This document shows positions 1 to 11,793 of a stretch of DNA of 64,000 nucleotides, in pieces (positions within the stretch are counted from its first letter, which is position 1; every line of letters begins with the position of its first letter). A program made the translations under genes and the position numbers. The stretch lies in the NCBI RefSeq assembly GCF_014805625.2, contig NW_023998422.1:4088551-4152550 (forward strand), read 5' to 3'. This DNA comes from Glossina fuscipes (taxonomy: Eukaryota; Arthropoda; Insecta; Diptera; Glossinidae). Under the pieces are notes generated by a model. The model saw only the letters and a list, made by a program, of their open reading frames with translations. It ran no database searches and was not told the DNA's origin.

Positions 1-109
1 TAGTGAAGTTGACATATTGATGAAAAACAAAGCTTTTTTTTCACAAATTGATTTTACACTGTACTTGCAGGCAAGCATTCTCTTCTTGTCATTTGTATTT
101 TTAAATACC

Positions 110-142
<33 letters not shown>
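110..142. repeat. (TA)n microsatellite
   Basis: Alternating T and A for about 30 bases, slightly interrupted at its left end. Confidence 0.9.
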
Positions 143-1107
143 GAGTTAAATGAATGGTAATACATAGACAAACATTGTTGACTCACGGATACGCCTGTGA
201 AATTGTTACCGACGCTGCAGTCACTTGTAGGTGAGATTGTTGGCTTATTTACCGTAGCATGTTGTTGATATTTTACGCAAAGTTTTATAAAAAGGCGGCG
301 GCATTTATTGCAGTTTACTTACTATTTATTATTGGTGTTGTCTTTCTTCGACGATAATTTACATACAAAATTCTTGCTTTTTTTTCCTCCTATTTTTTTC
401 TAAGATAAAAATCTTTAAAAAACAACAAAAGGAAAAAATAGAACAAAAATTGAAACGTCTGTGCATTTACAGCAGCAGCAGGCAGGTAGAGAGTTACGGC
501 TGCCACATTATAGAGTTATATTGCTAAAGGCATAGTCAAACAAGTTTTTATCTGTTCGTTTTGATGCAGACGGATTGCAGTTTTTTACAGTGTCTATGCA
601 TGCATGAGCCAGTTTACTTACCCCTTTCAATTGTTATTTAGACAGACATTCGACATTTTAAACAGGTAAAGTTTTCGTAAATGACTGATTGCTTGAGTTG
701 AGGGGGCTTTCAAATAATGCAAAAAATGTAATTTTCTTTTTTCTCTTTCTGAGATTATTGTTTGCAGATTTTTAAGGTGATGAGTTGGTGTTCAGGGATT
801 TTTCATTTTCACAAATCATATGCAATTTATAAAAGTGAATATTATGCAAAAGTGTAAAGTGTCGTCGCTCGTAATCACGATTGTGTTTGAGAAAGTTTTG
901 AGAATACATTAAATAAAACTAAAACTTTGACCGATTGCAAGAAAGCTAGATATTCCAAGATATATTCCTCTAAGTCGTGTTGGCGACTCCACCATACAGC
1001 AGTCTTAATGGGGAAAACCTCGACGTTACTAAATTAAAATGTGTTGCAAGATTTTTTTTCTTCAAATGCTTCTGAAAGGCACTTATTGCGAAATGTTCTA
1101 ATTATAA

Positions 1108-1282
1108 ATGTACATCATATTTTCGGACAAGAAAATTCAGATAAAATACTTTTTTTTCAAACAAAGAGCGTTTTAATGGCATGATAGATTCTACGAAAGT
1201 CAGGTCGTTTTTTTTTGCAACATGTGCTCATTCTAACCCTTTAAAATTATTCATGTATATTATATTTTCGGACAAGAAAAAT
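1108..1282 (-). repeat. paired copies of a hairpin motif
   Basis: The sequence ATTTTCGGACAAGAAAAT occurs near 1118-1135 and again, apart from minor end changes, at 1263-1280. Each copy can fold with arms ATTTTC/GAAAAT around the loop GGACAA. The reverse complement occurs, also as a pair, at 43210-43367. Confidence 0.6.
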
Positions 1283-2439
1283 GAAAATAAAATAAACAGG
1301 CGTACACACACATAAAGAAGTGAGGAACTTCCAATAGCAAGTGTTTTTTAAATCGATCATGTAAAAGAGCCACCGAAAAACCGAAATCTTTCAACCTATA
1401 TAGCATTCATAGCTTAATTGTAGTTAGGCACACTAGAGTCTTTCCCTTCTTCTTTCTGACTAATATCGTATTACGTATTCGGGAACATCAACAATCTATT
1501 TTCTTTAACGGTTGAATCAACAGCATTTTCCAGAAGGAATGACTACTTCTTTATAAAAAGACTTTGAGTGCATGGCAGGTGGTAGAAAGTAGTGTAACCG
1601 ACCTTGAAAGTGTGATTAACAGTAAATGGATGGACGCCTAGACAAATAAAGCAAAATATACTGACGGTATTATGCTGACAAAGAATGTATCTTTCGAAAC
1701 GTTAAACAAACCTTCAATCGATCCGTAAGTCATCCTTTGAAAATATGGATTCTTAGTAGTTTATGCAAGAAACACACAAAACACACGTCACAAACTTTTC
1801 CTTGGTTTTTCAATATTTTTTTAGGGGATCGTTGATTTCGTTCGTAGAAAAAATAAATTAATTACAAATGTATCTTTTCCGGTCTACTGAGATATATAAC
1901 AAAAAAGAACTATGTTGTAGTCTTATCATAAATAATAATAATAAATGTAAACAGAAAATACGGTTGTGTGCAAGAGAATTCAAGCGTGAGGGTATTGAAA
2001 ATTTTATTTAGAAATGATTAAAAACTTAGAAAAAGGGAGAGAGAGATTGAGTCCCAGTACAAGCAATTGAGATATCTAAGGACATAAATGAACATGGAAA
2101 TCCTGGCAAATGAGATTTCTGCATGTGTAGGAATAAATGAGGAGCAGATATTCATGCAGCTATGTTATTCGGTCGTTGTTTTTAATAAGTAAACGCTTTC
2201 GTCGATAGTCCGACCCCTTGCGCTGTTTTGCCGGAACAGCAATTAAAAGACAGTGTTTGTTTGCGACCTTAACGGAATGTGCATCCGAATGACAAAATGT
2301 ACAGCGAAAGTACCCGTATAGCTGCTCAGCTAAAATAATGCAATTTTTGCTTGCTAGTAAGCCGGACACAATTGTCTGGCAGAAAGAGAGAGTTGTGTGC
2401 AAACGCCTGAATTTATGCAAATTAAAACAAGTAAATACA

Positions 2440-2955
2440 CTTTAGTGGCGCGTGGGCCACCATTGAATACGCTACGCCAGTTATTCATATAATGACTTTT
2501 CAAAATAAGGAAAGGAGAAAGGGAAGGGAATGGGAAGTGCTCGAAAAATTGGTCCGATAGCGTTCGTTCGTAAGCCAAAGCTTGTCGTTGTATCAAATTT
2601 CATTAAAATATCTTGATTGAACACAAAAAAACAAAACGGATAGATAAGCTTAGATCGCTTCAGAAAATGATCGATTCGGAAAATGAAGTTCCATTATCTT
2701 TTACCTTGAAGTAGTTCACATCTATAGATATTACGACCTTGGTTGTAGATTGAACTCAGGAAAACAAGACGGACAGACGGACGGACAAGCTCAAATCAAG
2801 CTAAAAACTGATTCCGAACCGATTGGTATAATAAAATGTGTCCTTATCTCAAGTCATTCTTGGCATGCCGTACATCCATGCGAGTCTACCTCAAGTGCTT
2901 CTGCGTGTTCCATACATCCGCAAAAACCTAATAAATATATATATGTATAGGATAT
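2440..2955 (+). repeat. MITE-like dispersed repeat, copy C1
   Basis: This copy has the usual order of landmarks of the family: a TTATTCATATAATGACTTTT block, 'tccgatagcgttcgttc', a CGGACAGACGGAC core, 'accgattggtataataaaa' and the 'catacatccgca' end block. It carries an internal insertion or partial duplication, which makes it longer than other copies. Confidence 0.65.
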
Positions 2956-4633
2956 AATAAGTTTTAAAGCATTTGGAATCCTTTTTGCAGAGTTCAGCAC
3001 TTTTTCTTCCAGGTTCAAAACATTGCTTTTTAAAAATTTGTTTTTCTTAATTTTTCTTATTTTAACGGCTTAGATAAACAAGATTTTATTTTGTAAAGTT
3101 TCCAGAGCGTCGAAGAAATCAAATTCAATACAATTTCCTTTTCTTGAAACTATCATCCATCATCACTTGTTTGCTTTTTCTTTAATCTTTTCCTCTTTTT
3201 TTTTTTTTTTTCTTGTTTTTTGTTACTTCAGCTGCATCTGAAACCTAATGAAAGCACATTATTTTGTATTTATTCTACTGTGCGGTTACTACTGCTGTTT
3301 TTGTTTTAGACGTTTCTGCTCTGATTCGTACTTGAGGCCAAGTATTAAACTTCAATGAACTTTTTCTTTACTTTATGTTGGTTTTGTTACTTTAAGAAAT
3401 TTTGTGCTTTTAGCATTGCATTGAGTTCCGCTGTCCAGCCATATTACTATGCAGAGCACAGAGTATTACAATTTCATGCAATTGTTGCGTGCCAGTTTTT
3501 AATGCTTTGTTCAAGAATTAAAAAAAGAAATTTTTCAACTAATTTCTATCTTTTTTTTTTTTTGTTTCTTCTTTCTTATTGATTCAATCTTTCGCTCCTC
3601 GTGGTACAAATTTCTTATTATTACTATTTTTTTTCTTCTTTCATATCGAAATAATTTATAATATTTAGCCTATGAAGTTTGCCAAAGTTTTGCAAAGTGC
3701 AAGATAAAGTGCTTAAAAGTACGCTCGGTATTCTTCTGCGCCCTAAAACTTAAAGTAATAATTTGAAAATCGATGACGAGAAATATTGAACTCTACATTC
3801 TCCACTTTAATTTTGCTGTGCGCATCCAAAAAGAAAGGAAAGTATCTTTGGTCATTAACAAGAAAATTTTCTAAAATTTGAACAAATGGTTGGCGGATAC
3901 ATACAATGGGGCGGATATCTTTATTATTTTTTGGACAGTTTTATGAGAATGCCTTAAGACTTCTTCAGATATATCATGACTTTTTTTTCAATCATTTAGT
4001 TTAGTTACAAAGACTTCTAATTCCTGCACATCTTTTAAACTAAAATTCGCAGAAAGTGCAGAGAGTGTGCCATCGTGTTGCATAACTCTCACTTAAGATC
4101 TTGTAAAAAGAAATTCGAATCATCTTAAACGCTTGGGGAAAGAAATGCACAGAATGCGGCGTGAAGGGTTTTGCAATGCCACGGATTTGACCTTATGTTT
4201 CCCTTCTTGCGAACTGGCCGCATTCTTGACCAATCTGTATTATATTTCTCGCAAAGACTAGCGATTTTCATTGTAAAAATACTTTTTGTTCAGTGGCTTC
4301 ATTGCTAAACGAAACTCCCTTTTTTGATTAAGCTTGCAAAGTATATACAGCTGATTAAGCACTTATTGCGGCTTTCGTATTGACGATGTCATTGGGGTGT
4401 ACTTTTGCCACCCCTCCCCTTGTCAGAAGATACGGGTCACATATTCTTGGGACAAAGCGAATTTTCCGAAGATGATTTGCACATTAGAGTTAAGCATATC
4501 AGCATGCAAAAGTGTTATGTAAGCCTTTGGTAACTATAACGTTTAGGCAATCGGTGGACAAAGTAACTCTTACTGCGGATAAACCATTTTAGTACAAGGT
4601 TTTTAGATAAACATATCGGCAATTCATTCTGTA

Positions 4634-4860
4634 CGCGTAACCGAGCAGGTCAGGATCGCGCCTCCTAAGTGTTAGAGTTGACATCAGTCGTAGTTATAGC
4701 GAGTGCTCAGCTAGTAAAGGCACGGCATTTACCGATCGGATACGCGTCCACTGAGCTTAGACCATCTGTCTATCTCTTTCTCTTTTTCCATTTCTTTCCG
4801 GCAGTCATCTTGTTATACGCATAGCGAACATGGATTGATCATATTAAGAAAAGGCAACTA
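4634..4860 (+). repeat. SINE-like family B, copy B1
   Basis: The body block TCGTAGTTATAGCGAGTGCT, the pair GTAAAGGCACGGCATTTACC, the pyrimidine-rich 'tctatctctttctctttttc' and 'ctttccggcagtc' match the other seven copies. The tRNA-like head is poorly preserved here. Copy B2 follows directly. Confidence 0.6.
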
Positions 4861-5075
4861 ACAAATCAGTGTTCGCGGCTTCAAATCTCAAGTACGGTAA
4901 AATTTGCTTCGGTCATAGTTATAGTTAGTGGCGCTTACTGATTGGCTATACATTCAATCGATTGCCTGTCTTATTTCCATTCTCCACTTCTTTCCGACAG
5001 TGGCTGTGTTTTGCATGTAGCGTAAAGATCACAGGTAACTCCGGAGCCATTCTAGCGAGGCAACTTCAATTTAAG
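4861..5075 (+). repeat. SINE-like family B, copy B2
   Basis: Starts in a tRNA-like T-arm remnant (GTTCGCGGCTTCAAATCTCA), followed by the shared body and 'ccacttctttccgacagt'. It forms a head-to-tail pair with B1. Confidence 0.6.
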
Positions 5076-8000
5076 GCTTTCTACGACCTAGAATCTAAAT
5101 GACGCAAATTTCATTGTAAAAAAAAAAACAGTTTTACATATATTAGATGATTGAGGCGATGGAGTAACGTGTAGTTTAACTGTCCACTAATTATTTTTTT
5201 GCCTTCTTTGTTCTCCTTCATGTACATTGTAACAGTCACTTATCTATTATTTAATTTTTGTTAAACTTTATGAATTTTGGGCTTGTTTTCTCTTTAGTAC
5301 TTTAAATGACATTTCAGAAATGCTAACATTCTAACTTCTAGCAACACATACAAAAAAAAAAAAAAAAAAAAAACCGTCAAGCAAAATGTCAAGCAAAGCA
5401 AGACTAAAACTTTAAATTATCGTTGCTGCTGCTTATTGTTTACTTATTTATTGTAATGAATACTGAAAGCTGATAAGTAAAGTTTACTTAAGCTTAAGTT
5501 TCATTTGTAACATTTATTTTTAAATTTCTGCTGGTCGTATAAGCGAGATCCTGTAAAGTGTAGAGTTTTGTATTAATTAGTTGGCTGTCATCGACGAATA
5601 TGCTTGGAAAAGTTTGCCATAGATTTTGTGATATTATTAGCATATTATGAGTATACTCGTCGTATACTCGTCGTATACGTCGTATAGTCAACCTTGGCGA
5701 AACAATTTAGATGCACATGTTTCAGAGAGATCAGCTAGCACACCTAAATCGTTGAAGAAAATATTGATTTTCCCCCTTGCTAAACATAAGATCGTTCTGT
5801 TCATTTTGATAGCCATACTCTAGAAAATTGCAAAGCACTTTTATGGTATGTCTTCTTACGTTACGTCGCTTACACGCCCCCTTGTTTATATTAATTAAAA
5901 AGTCTTTTCTTTCGAAATGGCTGAATATCATATTTAAGATTCGGCTACAACCAATTAAAAATTTTTCTACTTATTTTTTGCTTTTATTGATTTTTATTCT
6001 GTCAATTTTGTTTCGCTTTTTTAAGAAAATAAAAATAAATTAAGAGAAAAATCAAATACTTAAGAAAAAGTGTTCGTTTTCGTTACGCCGTCGCCTTTAA
6101 TGCATAGCAATATTTTATTTGAATCGAAACCAATGACATTAGAAAAATCATTTAAAAATTTTGTGAAATTTTTCTTCGCGGCAGCTATAAAACTCACGTT
6201 TATCACTAGAAAAAAGAAAAAAGAGGAAAACTGGCATAAAAAATGGCTGTTAACTTAAATTATGTTGTTGCTCATAAATTGCATGGTTAAGCAATTATTT
6301 ACCGCAGAGACAGTTAAAAAAATTTTTATATATAAATCATAAAAACTTCTTTATTAAATTCTCATAATTGTTTAAATGTCTTCTTTTAGCCCTTTAGTCT
6401 GTACATAATGATGGATAATAGAAGATATAAAGTATGGATTTCTTCAACGCTTTCAAAATAAAATGAAAGATGTCTTCAACATCTTAGCTACCGTTTTGTC
6501 AGCGTAAATTTTGAAATTCAATTGATATGCGTATGACGTAAATACAAATTGCAAATAGTTAGTTCGTGAAAATTCTCATCAATGTAAAGTCTTGTGCATT
6601 GTGGTTTGAGTCTGTGACGTCTTTGTCTTGATATCATATTTATTTTGCCTTAAAGTTCTCCCATAGGATGTACATTCGTAAATATTATGTCGCGTAGAGG
6701 TGCTATGCTTCCCCGTCCCGTTTCTCTTATTTATCTGTATTTCTTCGCACGCTGTCTTAGACCAAGAAGAATTAGAAATGTTGATTCTTTCGCTTTGTTG
6801 TAAAATTTCCATAGTGATATATAAAAACGATGACGTTACCTTCTCTTTTACAGTTGTCATGCTCTTCTGACATTTCGCATGATGTTATCTTAACATGAGT
6901 TCATTAACATACTATGTACGCTATTTCCGAATTTATTTCATGCGACTTTTTATTTCATATTTACCCTTTCATATTAAACGCTGATGGCGTATGTCCTGAT
7001 CGCATGAGAGTTCTTGTTATAAATTTGATAATATTGCAAGTATTGTAAAAACTATATTACTCTATAATAAAATCGCATACATTGAGATGCCGAAACGAGA
7101 AAATTATAAGAATAACATAATAACGTAATCTCAAAAAGCAAACGACACATCACCTCAAAAGAGCATTTATTACATAGTTTTAGGCGCAAATTTTGTGAAC
7201 CAAATATTAAATTATCTCTCTGCCTTTATACATTATGAATAAGAACCTTTGAGTATGAATGTATTTCCTTTTTTCACATAATCATTCTCCCTCCCTCTCT
7301 TTAATGTCATTATTAAAACTTGATAATTTCCGTGAGAATCCATGTACTGCATTTTTTTAACGATAATTTCCTCAGTGTAAAAACAAACTATTAACCGCAT
7401 TTTTGTTTCTGAAAGCAAAAAAAAAAAAAGAGCATTTTAAAAACGGTTTTTTCTTTCCTAAAAAAGTGAAATTCAAGTGAACATTAAAATGTCATTATCT
7501 TTATATATAAGCTTTACTTTTATAAGTAAACTTTTATTTGATTTTTTTTGTCGATGATTACAGATGAAACTATGCTATTTTTCTAATTCTATATTTGCTT
7601 AAGAACCAATCTTGAATACTCATTCGAGTATAGGAAGATTGTGATGACGTCATAGGGATTCTATTAAGAAATCTGAAGATATTTTCTCTATAATTCCAAG
7701 AGGTGTGATTATAAACTTTCACTTTACAAATGCAATGTAAGGTGTTAATGAAAATTTATAAGATTTCTTAACTATAGCGTAAGTTACGCCTTCTGTTTAA
7801 ACGTGATCTGTGTAATTAAAATTTTAATATACCGCAATGCTTGTAAACACATTTTATGAGTTTAGAATTCTTGATACCAAGAAACACAAAGTATTTAATT
7901 GCGGTTTTCACTTTTCGATTCCACTTTTCCGCATCTTAGTTTTCATATCAATGCCATTATCAACCGAGAAAAATCATATAATTGCTTTAATCATTTAACC

Positions 8001-8085
8001 ATCTATCTTAAATTATGAGTAATTTTGCACATATCGATAAGAATTTTTGGATTTTTTATTATATTCTATACAATTTGTGGTGTGG

Positions 8086-8175
8086 AAAAGAGTATATTAA
8101 GCTTGTGCAGACGTATGTAACACCCCGAAGAACTTGAGATACAACCATCTTTTATTATATCTATCGAACATAATT
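8086..8175 (-). repeat. fragment of MITE-like repeat
   Basis: The order 'agtatattaagcttgtgcag', 'tatgtaacaccc', 'gaagaacttgag' and 'tatcgaac' resembles one end of the minus-strand copies at 12465-12800 and 32205-32635. The rest of the element is missing. Confidence 0.45.
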
Positions 8176-8302
8176 AATTTCAAACTATAGGGTGATATAA
8201 GGTATGCAATGATGCGCTGCGAGCCACTGCACTGTTTATACTTTTTATTGTAATATCTCTTATTGCACTACAGCTTCTCATCAAGCGAAATAAAGTATTA
8301 TA

Positions 8303-8474
8303 TTATTATTGTTATTCAAAATTTGTCCAGAGAATAAATTCTAAGACTAAAGCCTTAAAGCACTAGCATCAAAGGTTTTCGGCTTTATTAAAATCCTACC
8401 GCACTTGAGAATTGAACCCGTGACCATTGAGTTGCTAGTCGAGACTCTTGTCTACTCGGCCACTTAGGCGGATG
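8303..8474 (-). mobile_element. tRNA-derived SINE, copy A1, with 12-bp TSD
   Basis: Read on the minus strand, the element begins with a tRNA-like head containing an A-box-like GTGGCCGAGTAG and a B-box-like GGTTCAATTCTC. A short body follows with a palindromic GACTTTAGTC-type segment, then an AAT-rich tail. It is flanked by a perfect 12-bp direct repeat, TAAAGTATTATA, at 8291-8302 and 8475-8486. A second copy with its own duplication lies at 50695-50861. The head looks class II (Ser/Leu-like), but assignment to one tRNA is uncertain. Confidence 0.85.
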
Positions 8475-8831
8475 TAAAGTATTATAATATCTTGTGGCCA
8501 GAGCGAATTTTCGTTGTTATTTTTTGTTTAGGTTCTCATACGATTACTTTGACTTTCTTTTACGGGATAGCAAATTAGAATTGCTGCCAACCTTAAAGTT
8601 AAATGTAAAGGTCTAAATTCTACTAATTGGAGAAATTTATTTTTAGGTGATGGAAATTTAAGTATTTTTTAAAGTATTTTGTTTTCTTTTTGTCATACTA
8701 TACTGTCTCACGTCAACAATTTTTACATTCTTTTTCGTTTCCAGTTTTACGTTTCTTTGACAATTTTTCAGTTAATTGGCTTGCCAGACTTAAACGCCGC
8801 ACTTACCACCCTTGGTCATGTTACCTCCATT

Positions 8832-8948
8832 GTAGAGTATGCCTTTTTCCTTAGCCAACATATTAGAAAGGGAATTAATTTTCTCTCTCTGTGCCATAAA
8901 TGGACGATAATGTATTACAACAAAGTGTATTTTTCCTTTAATTAAATT
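8832..8948 (-). other. exon-like open segment 3' of ppk A
   Basis: The minus strand reads about 38 codons ending at a good splice donor (GGTG|GTAAGT-like), with residues such as KEKGILYNGGNMTKGG. The donor and flanking sequence are kept at the matching place in unit B (around 13520-13635), but the frame there is broken. No convincing acceptor or family match was seen, so this may be an exon relic or chance. Confidence 0.25.
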
Positions 8949-9122
8949 TTGCGTAGTTTGCCGTAAGGTTTTTCTTTTATTGAAATTTAAAATCCTTTTC
9001 TCAAATTTATGCTTTCTTTATGTAGTTAAAATACCCTTGAAAGTAGGCAATATTTTGAGATAAAATAAAAGTTGTTAAATAAAAAGAAAATGTTTTCGAA
9101 AATATCGATTTTTTTTTTTTTT

Positions 9123-9386
9123 TCAATATTCCCTCACTTTTATCACGTTACTATGTTTGTTCTTGTTAAAGTATTTTTTAAATAATGATAAGGTATTTGA
9201 AAAAATAAATTGGCTAAAGGTGAATACTAAACCATAAACACTTATAAAACTGGCACCTAAAAATAGGCCAACAGCGCCGCCAAACGAAACAATCAATTGA
9301 TCAGCACTAAACACTACACGTCGTTTAAGACCCATTCGCGGCAAAAGCACTTTAACGATAATAGTGCTTTCAAATTTTTCGGTTGA
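9123..9386 (-). CDS. ppk A exon 6: TM2, selectivity filter, C-tail
   Basis: 87 codons plus TGA after the CCACAG acceptor. Contains VLLPRMGLKRRVVFSADQLI, TM2 with GAVGLFLGASFISVYG, then a 32-residue tail rich in Phe and Lys encoded by the segment that is inverted in copy B. Confidence 0.85.
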   Translation of the reverse strand, partial: STEKFESTIIVKVLLPRMGLKRRVVFSADQLIVSFGGAVGLFLGASFISVYGLVFTFSQFIFSNTLSLFKKYFNKNKHSNVIKVREY

Positions 9387-11422
9387 CTGTGGAAAGAATT
9401 ACAAAAATTTGACAAAATTATCACTATTTTAGCAACTTTTGCTTTCATTGTGTAAGCTTACTTTGGTTACCGCTTGTGCCTGTGAAACTACATATCGTAT
9501 CTCCTCACATAGAGGTAGACAGTTGCAGTGAGCCGATTCGGGCCACTGAGCTTTCTCCAAACATAGCATACCTTTAATATCGCAAATGCTCTTTTTGGGT
9601 CCGATCGCGTAGAAGTATGGCTTGCAACCGCATTTTGCTAAGGCTGCACGAATCCGGCATTCCGTACGACAAAGGCCGGGGCTATAAGACTGAACGAACG
9701 TTAATCATAGATTTTGATTTTTTTTTTTTTTTTATATAATTCTTGGAATTACCTGAGAGTAATGTAACTTATTTTCATTTATATAACGGCATTTTCGATA
9801 AGCTATCGGTAATTTATGCACTTCAGCTTCTGCTGTGGTTATACCTAACATCAATTCAACCGTTAGTGCTCCATTGTCTGTGCCTCCACTTAAAATGGTG
9901 TCGCGATCTCCAGGAGTGATAATATCAAAATTACTATGCATATACTGCAAAGATATAATTACTATCAAGAAAAATACTACTAAAAAAAATGATCTATTTT
10001 GCATCATTTCCATAATGGTTGTCGAGAATTTTGATTGGTATCGATTCAGGCATTTTTTCTTTCTGGTTTGTTGAGTATTGAAATTTTTATACCATTACAT
10101 GATTTGCAGTACAAGTGTATATTAAGTTTTTGCGGAAACAGCCAATATCGGCGAGCACTTGAGCCACGGCCGTCTTTTTTATACCGATCGAACCTTGTCC
10201 GTCCATATATCCGTCTGCCCGATTTGTGTTCAACACATACGTTGCACTTTTTGAGATAATTTGTTTGTACATGATGTTGGAAATGGACCGGATCGGACCA
10301 CTTTTTCGACTATTTTCCGTATAACGTCTTATTTTGAAAAATTGCTATAACCGAAGTGGTATGGGGCCCACCGTAATGTTTTATTTCCACCAATAAACTT
10401 GGGTAAAAGCAATCGAGCGTAGTCATTCAGAGACAGCAATAATCTTTTTCGCAATCAAATTTTACGAACGTAAAGCGTTGCGAAAGAGCGGAGTTAAAAT
10501 TAGTTCACGGAGCGACGCCTTTCCTGAAAGATATACAATTTTTGGTCTCTTTTATTACTTACTACATTCATGCTAGCGTTGCCGCCCACTCTATTGAAAA
10601 TTTTTGAATTGCATTCACTCATAGGGTTGCATTCAGATTTTGCAGGAAGTTGTATGTTATCCCTGAAAGCGTATATTTACTTACGGTTTCATTGCTTTAT
10701 GGTTTTTCAAGAAAACTTACGCTCCTTTGTATGGATTTGTATAGCGCGCCGTTTGCGAAGTTGTTTGACACATACCAAGCTCTGTAATGGCAGCTCTAAA
10801 ATCTGGCTCGCCATACTCTGAATTACCGCCTTGTGCGTTTTTATCTGTTTTCTTTTCTACAGTTTTTGTCTCTCTCTTAGGCAGACCTTTACCTTTCAAC
10901 TTGAGAAGCAAAAGATTTCAAATCAATTTGAATTCTACTCTTATCTAATGTTTATATTGCGCTATTCACCTGCAACAAAATTTGCACAAAATCCAAGTTT
11001 TTCAATTTATCATCATTTCTGTAAGGTTCTAGAGTTGATAATTTAGCAACGGTAAGGTGATTAATGGTTTTTAAAAATTCGAAATAATACTGATATGAAT
11101 CTCGATCTTCTGGTGTAACGGCCCAGGTGTCCTTGATAACGTGTGCAATAGCCTCCTCATCAGTGTAATTGAAACACAATGTTATGCCAACAAAAGGATA
11201 ATTGAGTTTACCCCACGTTAACTCTGTGGCTAAAATGATAGGATTATCGCGAAAACGTTCCCATTGACTGTAGCAAATATTGAAGGACCAATAGGCTGCT
11301 GCTATAATGGTTACACCCCAGAAAATCTTCTCCAACCAATGCAATGCGTGTTTCACCAAGTACGGGCAACCGTGAATACTTGATTCATTTACAGTTGTAT
11401 TAATATAATCTTGGCATTTCAT
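9123..11422 (-). CDS. pickpocket-type DEG/ENaC sodium channel subunit, copy A (six exons)
   Basis: Predicted subunit of an amiloride-sensitive, non-voltage-gated cation channel of the plasma membrane. Members of this family act in insect mechano-, chemo- or osmosensation. Exons: 10970-11422, 10721-10899, 10563-10662, 9753-9944, 9471-9689, 9123-9386; all joins keep frame and give about 468 residues. Order of features: a short cytoplasmic N-terminus with the His-Gly gating motif (SSIHG, residues ~14-18), TM1 (~32-50), a large extracellular loop, the YSPGLCRTEC and CGCKPYFYA cysteine-rich segment, CNCLPLCEE, then TM2 with the selectivity-filter-like GAS (GLFLGASFISVY). The start chosen has an in-frame TAG 15 bases upstream. 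The tail after TM2 differs from copy B because of a local inversion. The subtype among ppk genes cannot be decided here. Confidence 0.9.
9125..9228. other. micro-inverted segment, orientation 1
   Basis: 104 bases beginning AATATTCCCTCA and ending GGTGAATACT. The reverse complement of this sequence, with modest divergence, lies at 13855-13961, while the right flank (AAACCATAAACACTTATAAA) is in the same orientation in both copies. Confidence 0.85.
9471..9689 (-). CDS. ppk A exon 5: cysteine-rich domain
   Basis: 73 codons between GTTCAG and GTAACC. Holds the hallmark cysteines: SYSPGLCRTEC, CGCKPYFYAIG, CDIKGMLCL and HCNCLPLCEEIRY. Confidence 0.92.
9753..9944 (-). CDS. ppk A exon 4: TPGDRD beta-rich loop
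   Basis: 64 codons between TTTGCAG and GTAATT. Contains ITPGDRD and YRKCRYINEN, the segment that normally precedes the YSPGLC motif in ppk proteins. Confidence 0.88.
10100..10400 (-). repeat. MITE-like repeat inside ppk A intron 3
   Basis: Shows 'tataccgatcgaaccttgtc', 'cgtccatatatccgtctgcc' and 'ggaccggatcggaccacttt', the minus-strand landmarks of the dispersed family. The left end is worn. Confidence 0.55.
10563..10662 (-). CDS. ppk A exon 3: extracellular loop
   Basis: Exactly 100 bases (1 + 33 codons) between TTTCAG and GTAAGT. Reads DNIQLPAKSECNPMSECN and onward, fully open, and restores phase 0 for exon 4. Confidence 0.8.
10721..10899 (-). CDS. ppk A exon 2: extracellular loop
   Basis: Encodes a lysine-rich stretch (GKGLPKRETK) followed by FRAAITELGMCQTTS, matching the 'TELGxCxTF' region of DEG/ENaC loops. 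It enters in phase 0 through TTTTGCTTCTCAAG and leaves after two bases of a codon at GGAGC|GTAAGT. Confidence 0.8.
10970..11422 (-). CDS. ppk A exon 1: N-terminus, HG motif, TM1
   Basis: 151 codons. Carries SSIHG, the TM1 segment after HALHWLEKIFWG, and the WERFRDNPI and TWGKLNYPFVGITLC blocks typical of the region just outside TM1. The donor is CAG|GTGAAT. The following 70-base intron ends in a pyrimidine tract and AAG. Confidence 0.85.
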
Positions 11423-11448
11423 GCCGCCGAAGAAGCGCTAGCAATAGG

Positions 11449-11793
11449 CTATAGTGATTTGAAAATTGACACTGAATCGAAGGACCAAACAATTTGATGT
11501 TTATACGCCACGTTGGTGTTGTTGCTGTTGTTGACAAGCCAAATATAATTGGAATGTGATGTTTCGCAATCATCAAATAATGTAGAAAACATGTCTCTTC
11601 TTTTAAATATTACCATTAAAAACAACGATGAATAATTGTTGGCTTTAAATAACTGACACGAAAGACAAAAAACTACACACAAAATTTTATCACATGTACT
11701 TTTCCTACACTTTAGTTTCAATGAAATGCAAGTCGTTGGTTGTCGTCGACCTAGTGTTTTAAATAATCGAGAATTAAATGTGTTATATACCAT
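11449..11793 (-). other. open frame upstream of ppk A start
   Basis: 114-codon open frame that ends at 11449, upstream of the ppk A ATG. It shares FSTLFDD and ETSHSNY with the matching frame above ppk B. Common descent by duplication is enough to explain this. It could be 5' UTR or an alternative 5' exon; there is no domain. Confidence 0.25.

Larger units (their letters stand above)
1..7890. other. gene-free left flank
   Basis: I see no exon with family resemblance on either strand. Open frames are below about 95 codons and none has recognisable motifs. The stretch holds homopolymer runs, an AT microsatellite, a paired hairpin motif near 1.1-1.3 kb, one MITE-like repeat (2440-2955) and two back-to-back SINE-like copies (4634-5075). 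It may be intergenic or intronic of a gene lying to the left. Confidence 0.5.

Noticed and set aside
8679..8945. Plus-strand 88-codon frame, with a related frame at 13369-13638.
   Set aside because: Their resemblance comes from the tandem duplication; the more exon-like signal is on the minus strand and itself weak.
10952..10970. In-frame TAA in ppk A (GCA ATA TAA) where ppk B has GAA, suggesting a nonsense mutation.
   Set aside because: The codon lies inside a 70-base intron (10900-10969) with donor CAG|GTGAAT and an acceptor after TTTTGCTTCTCAAG. Using it joins exon 1 and exon 2 in frame in both copies, whereas reading straight through gives stops in both.
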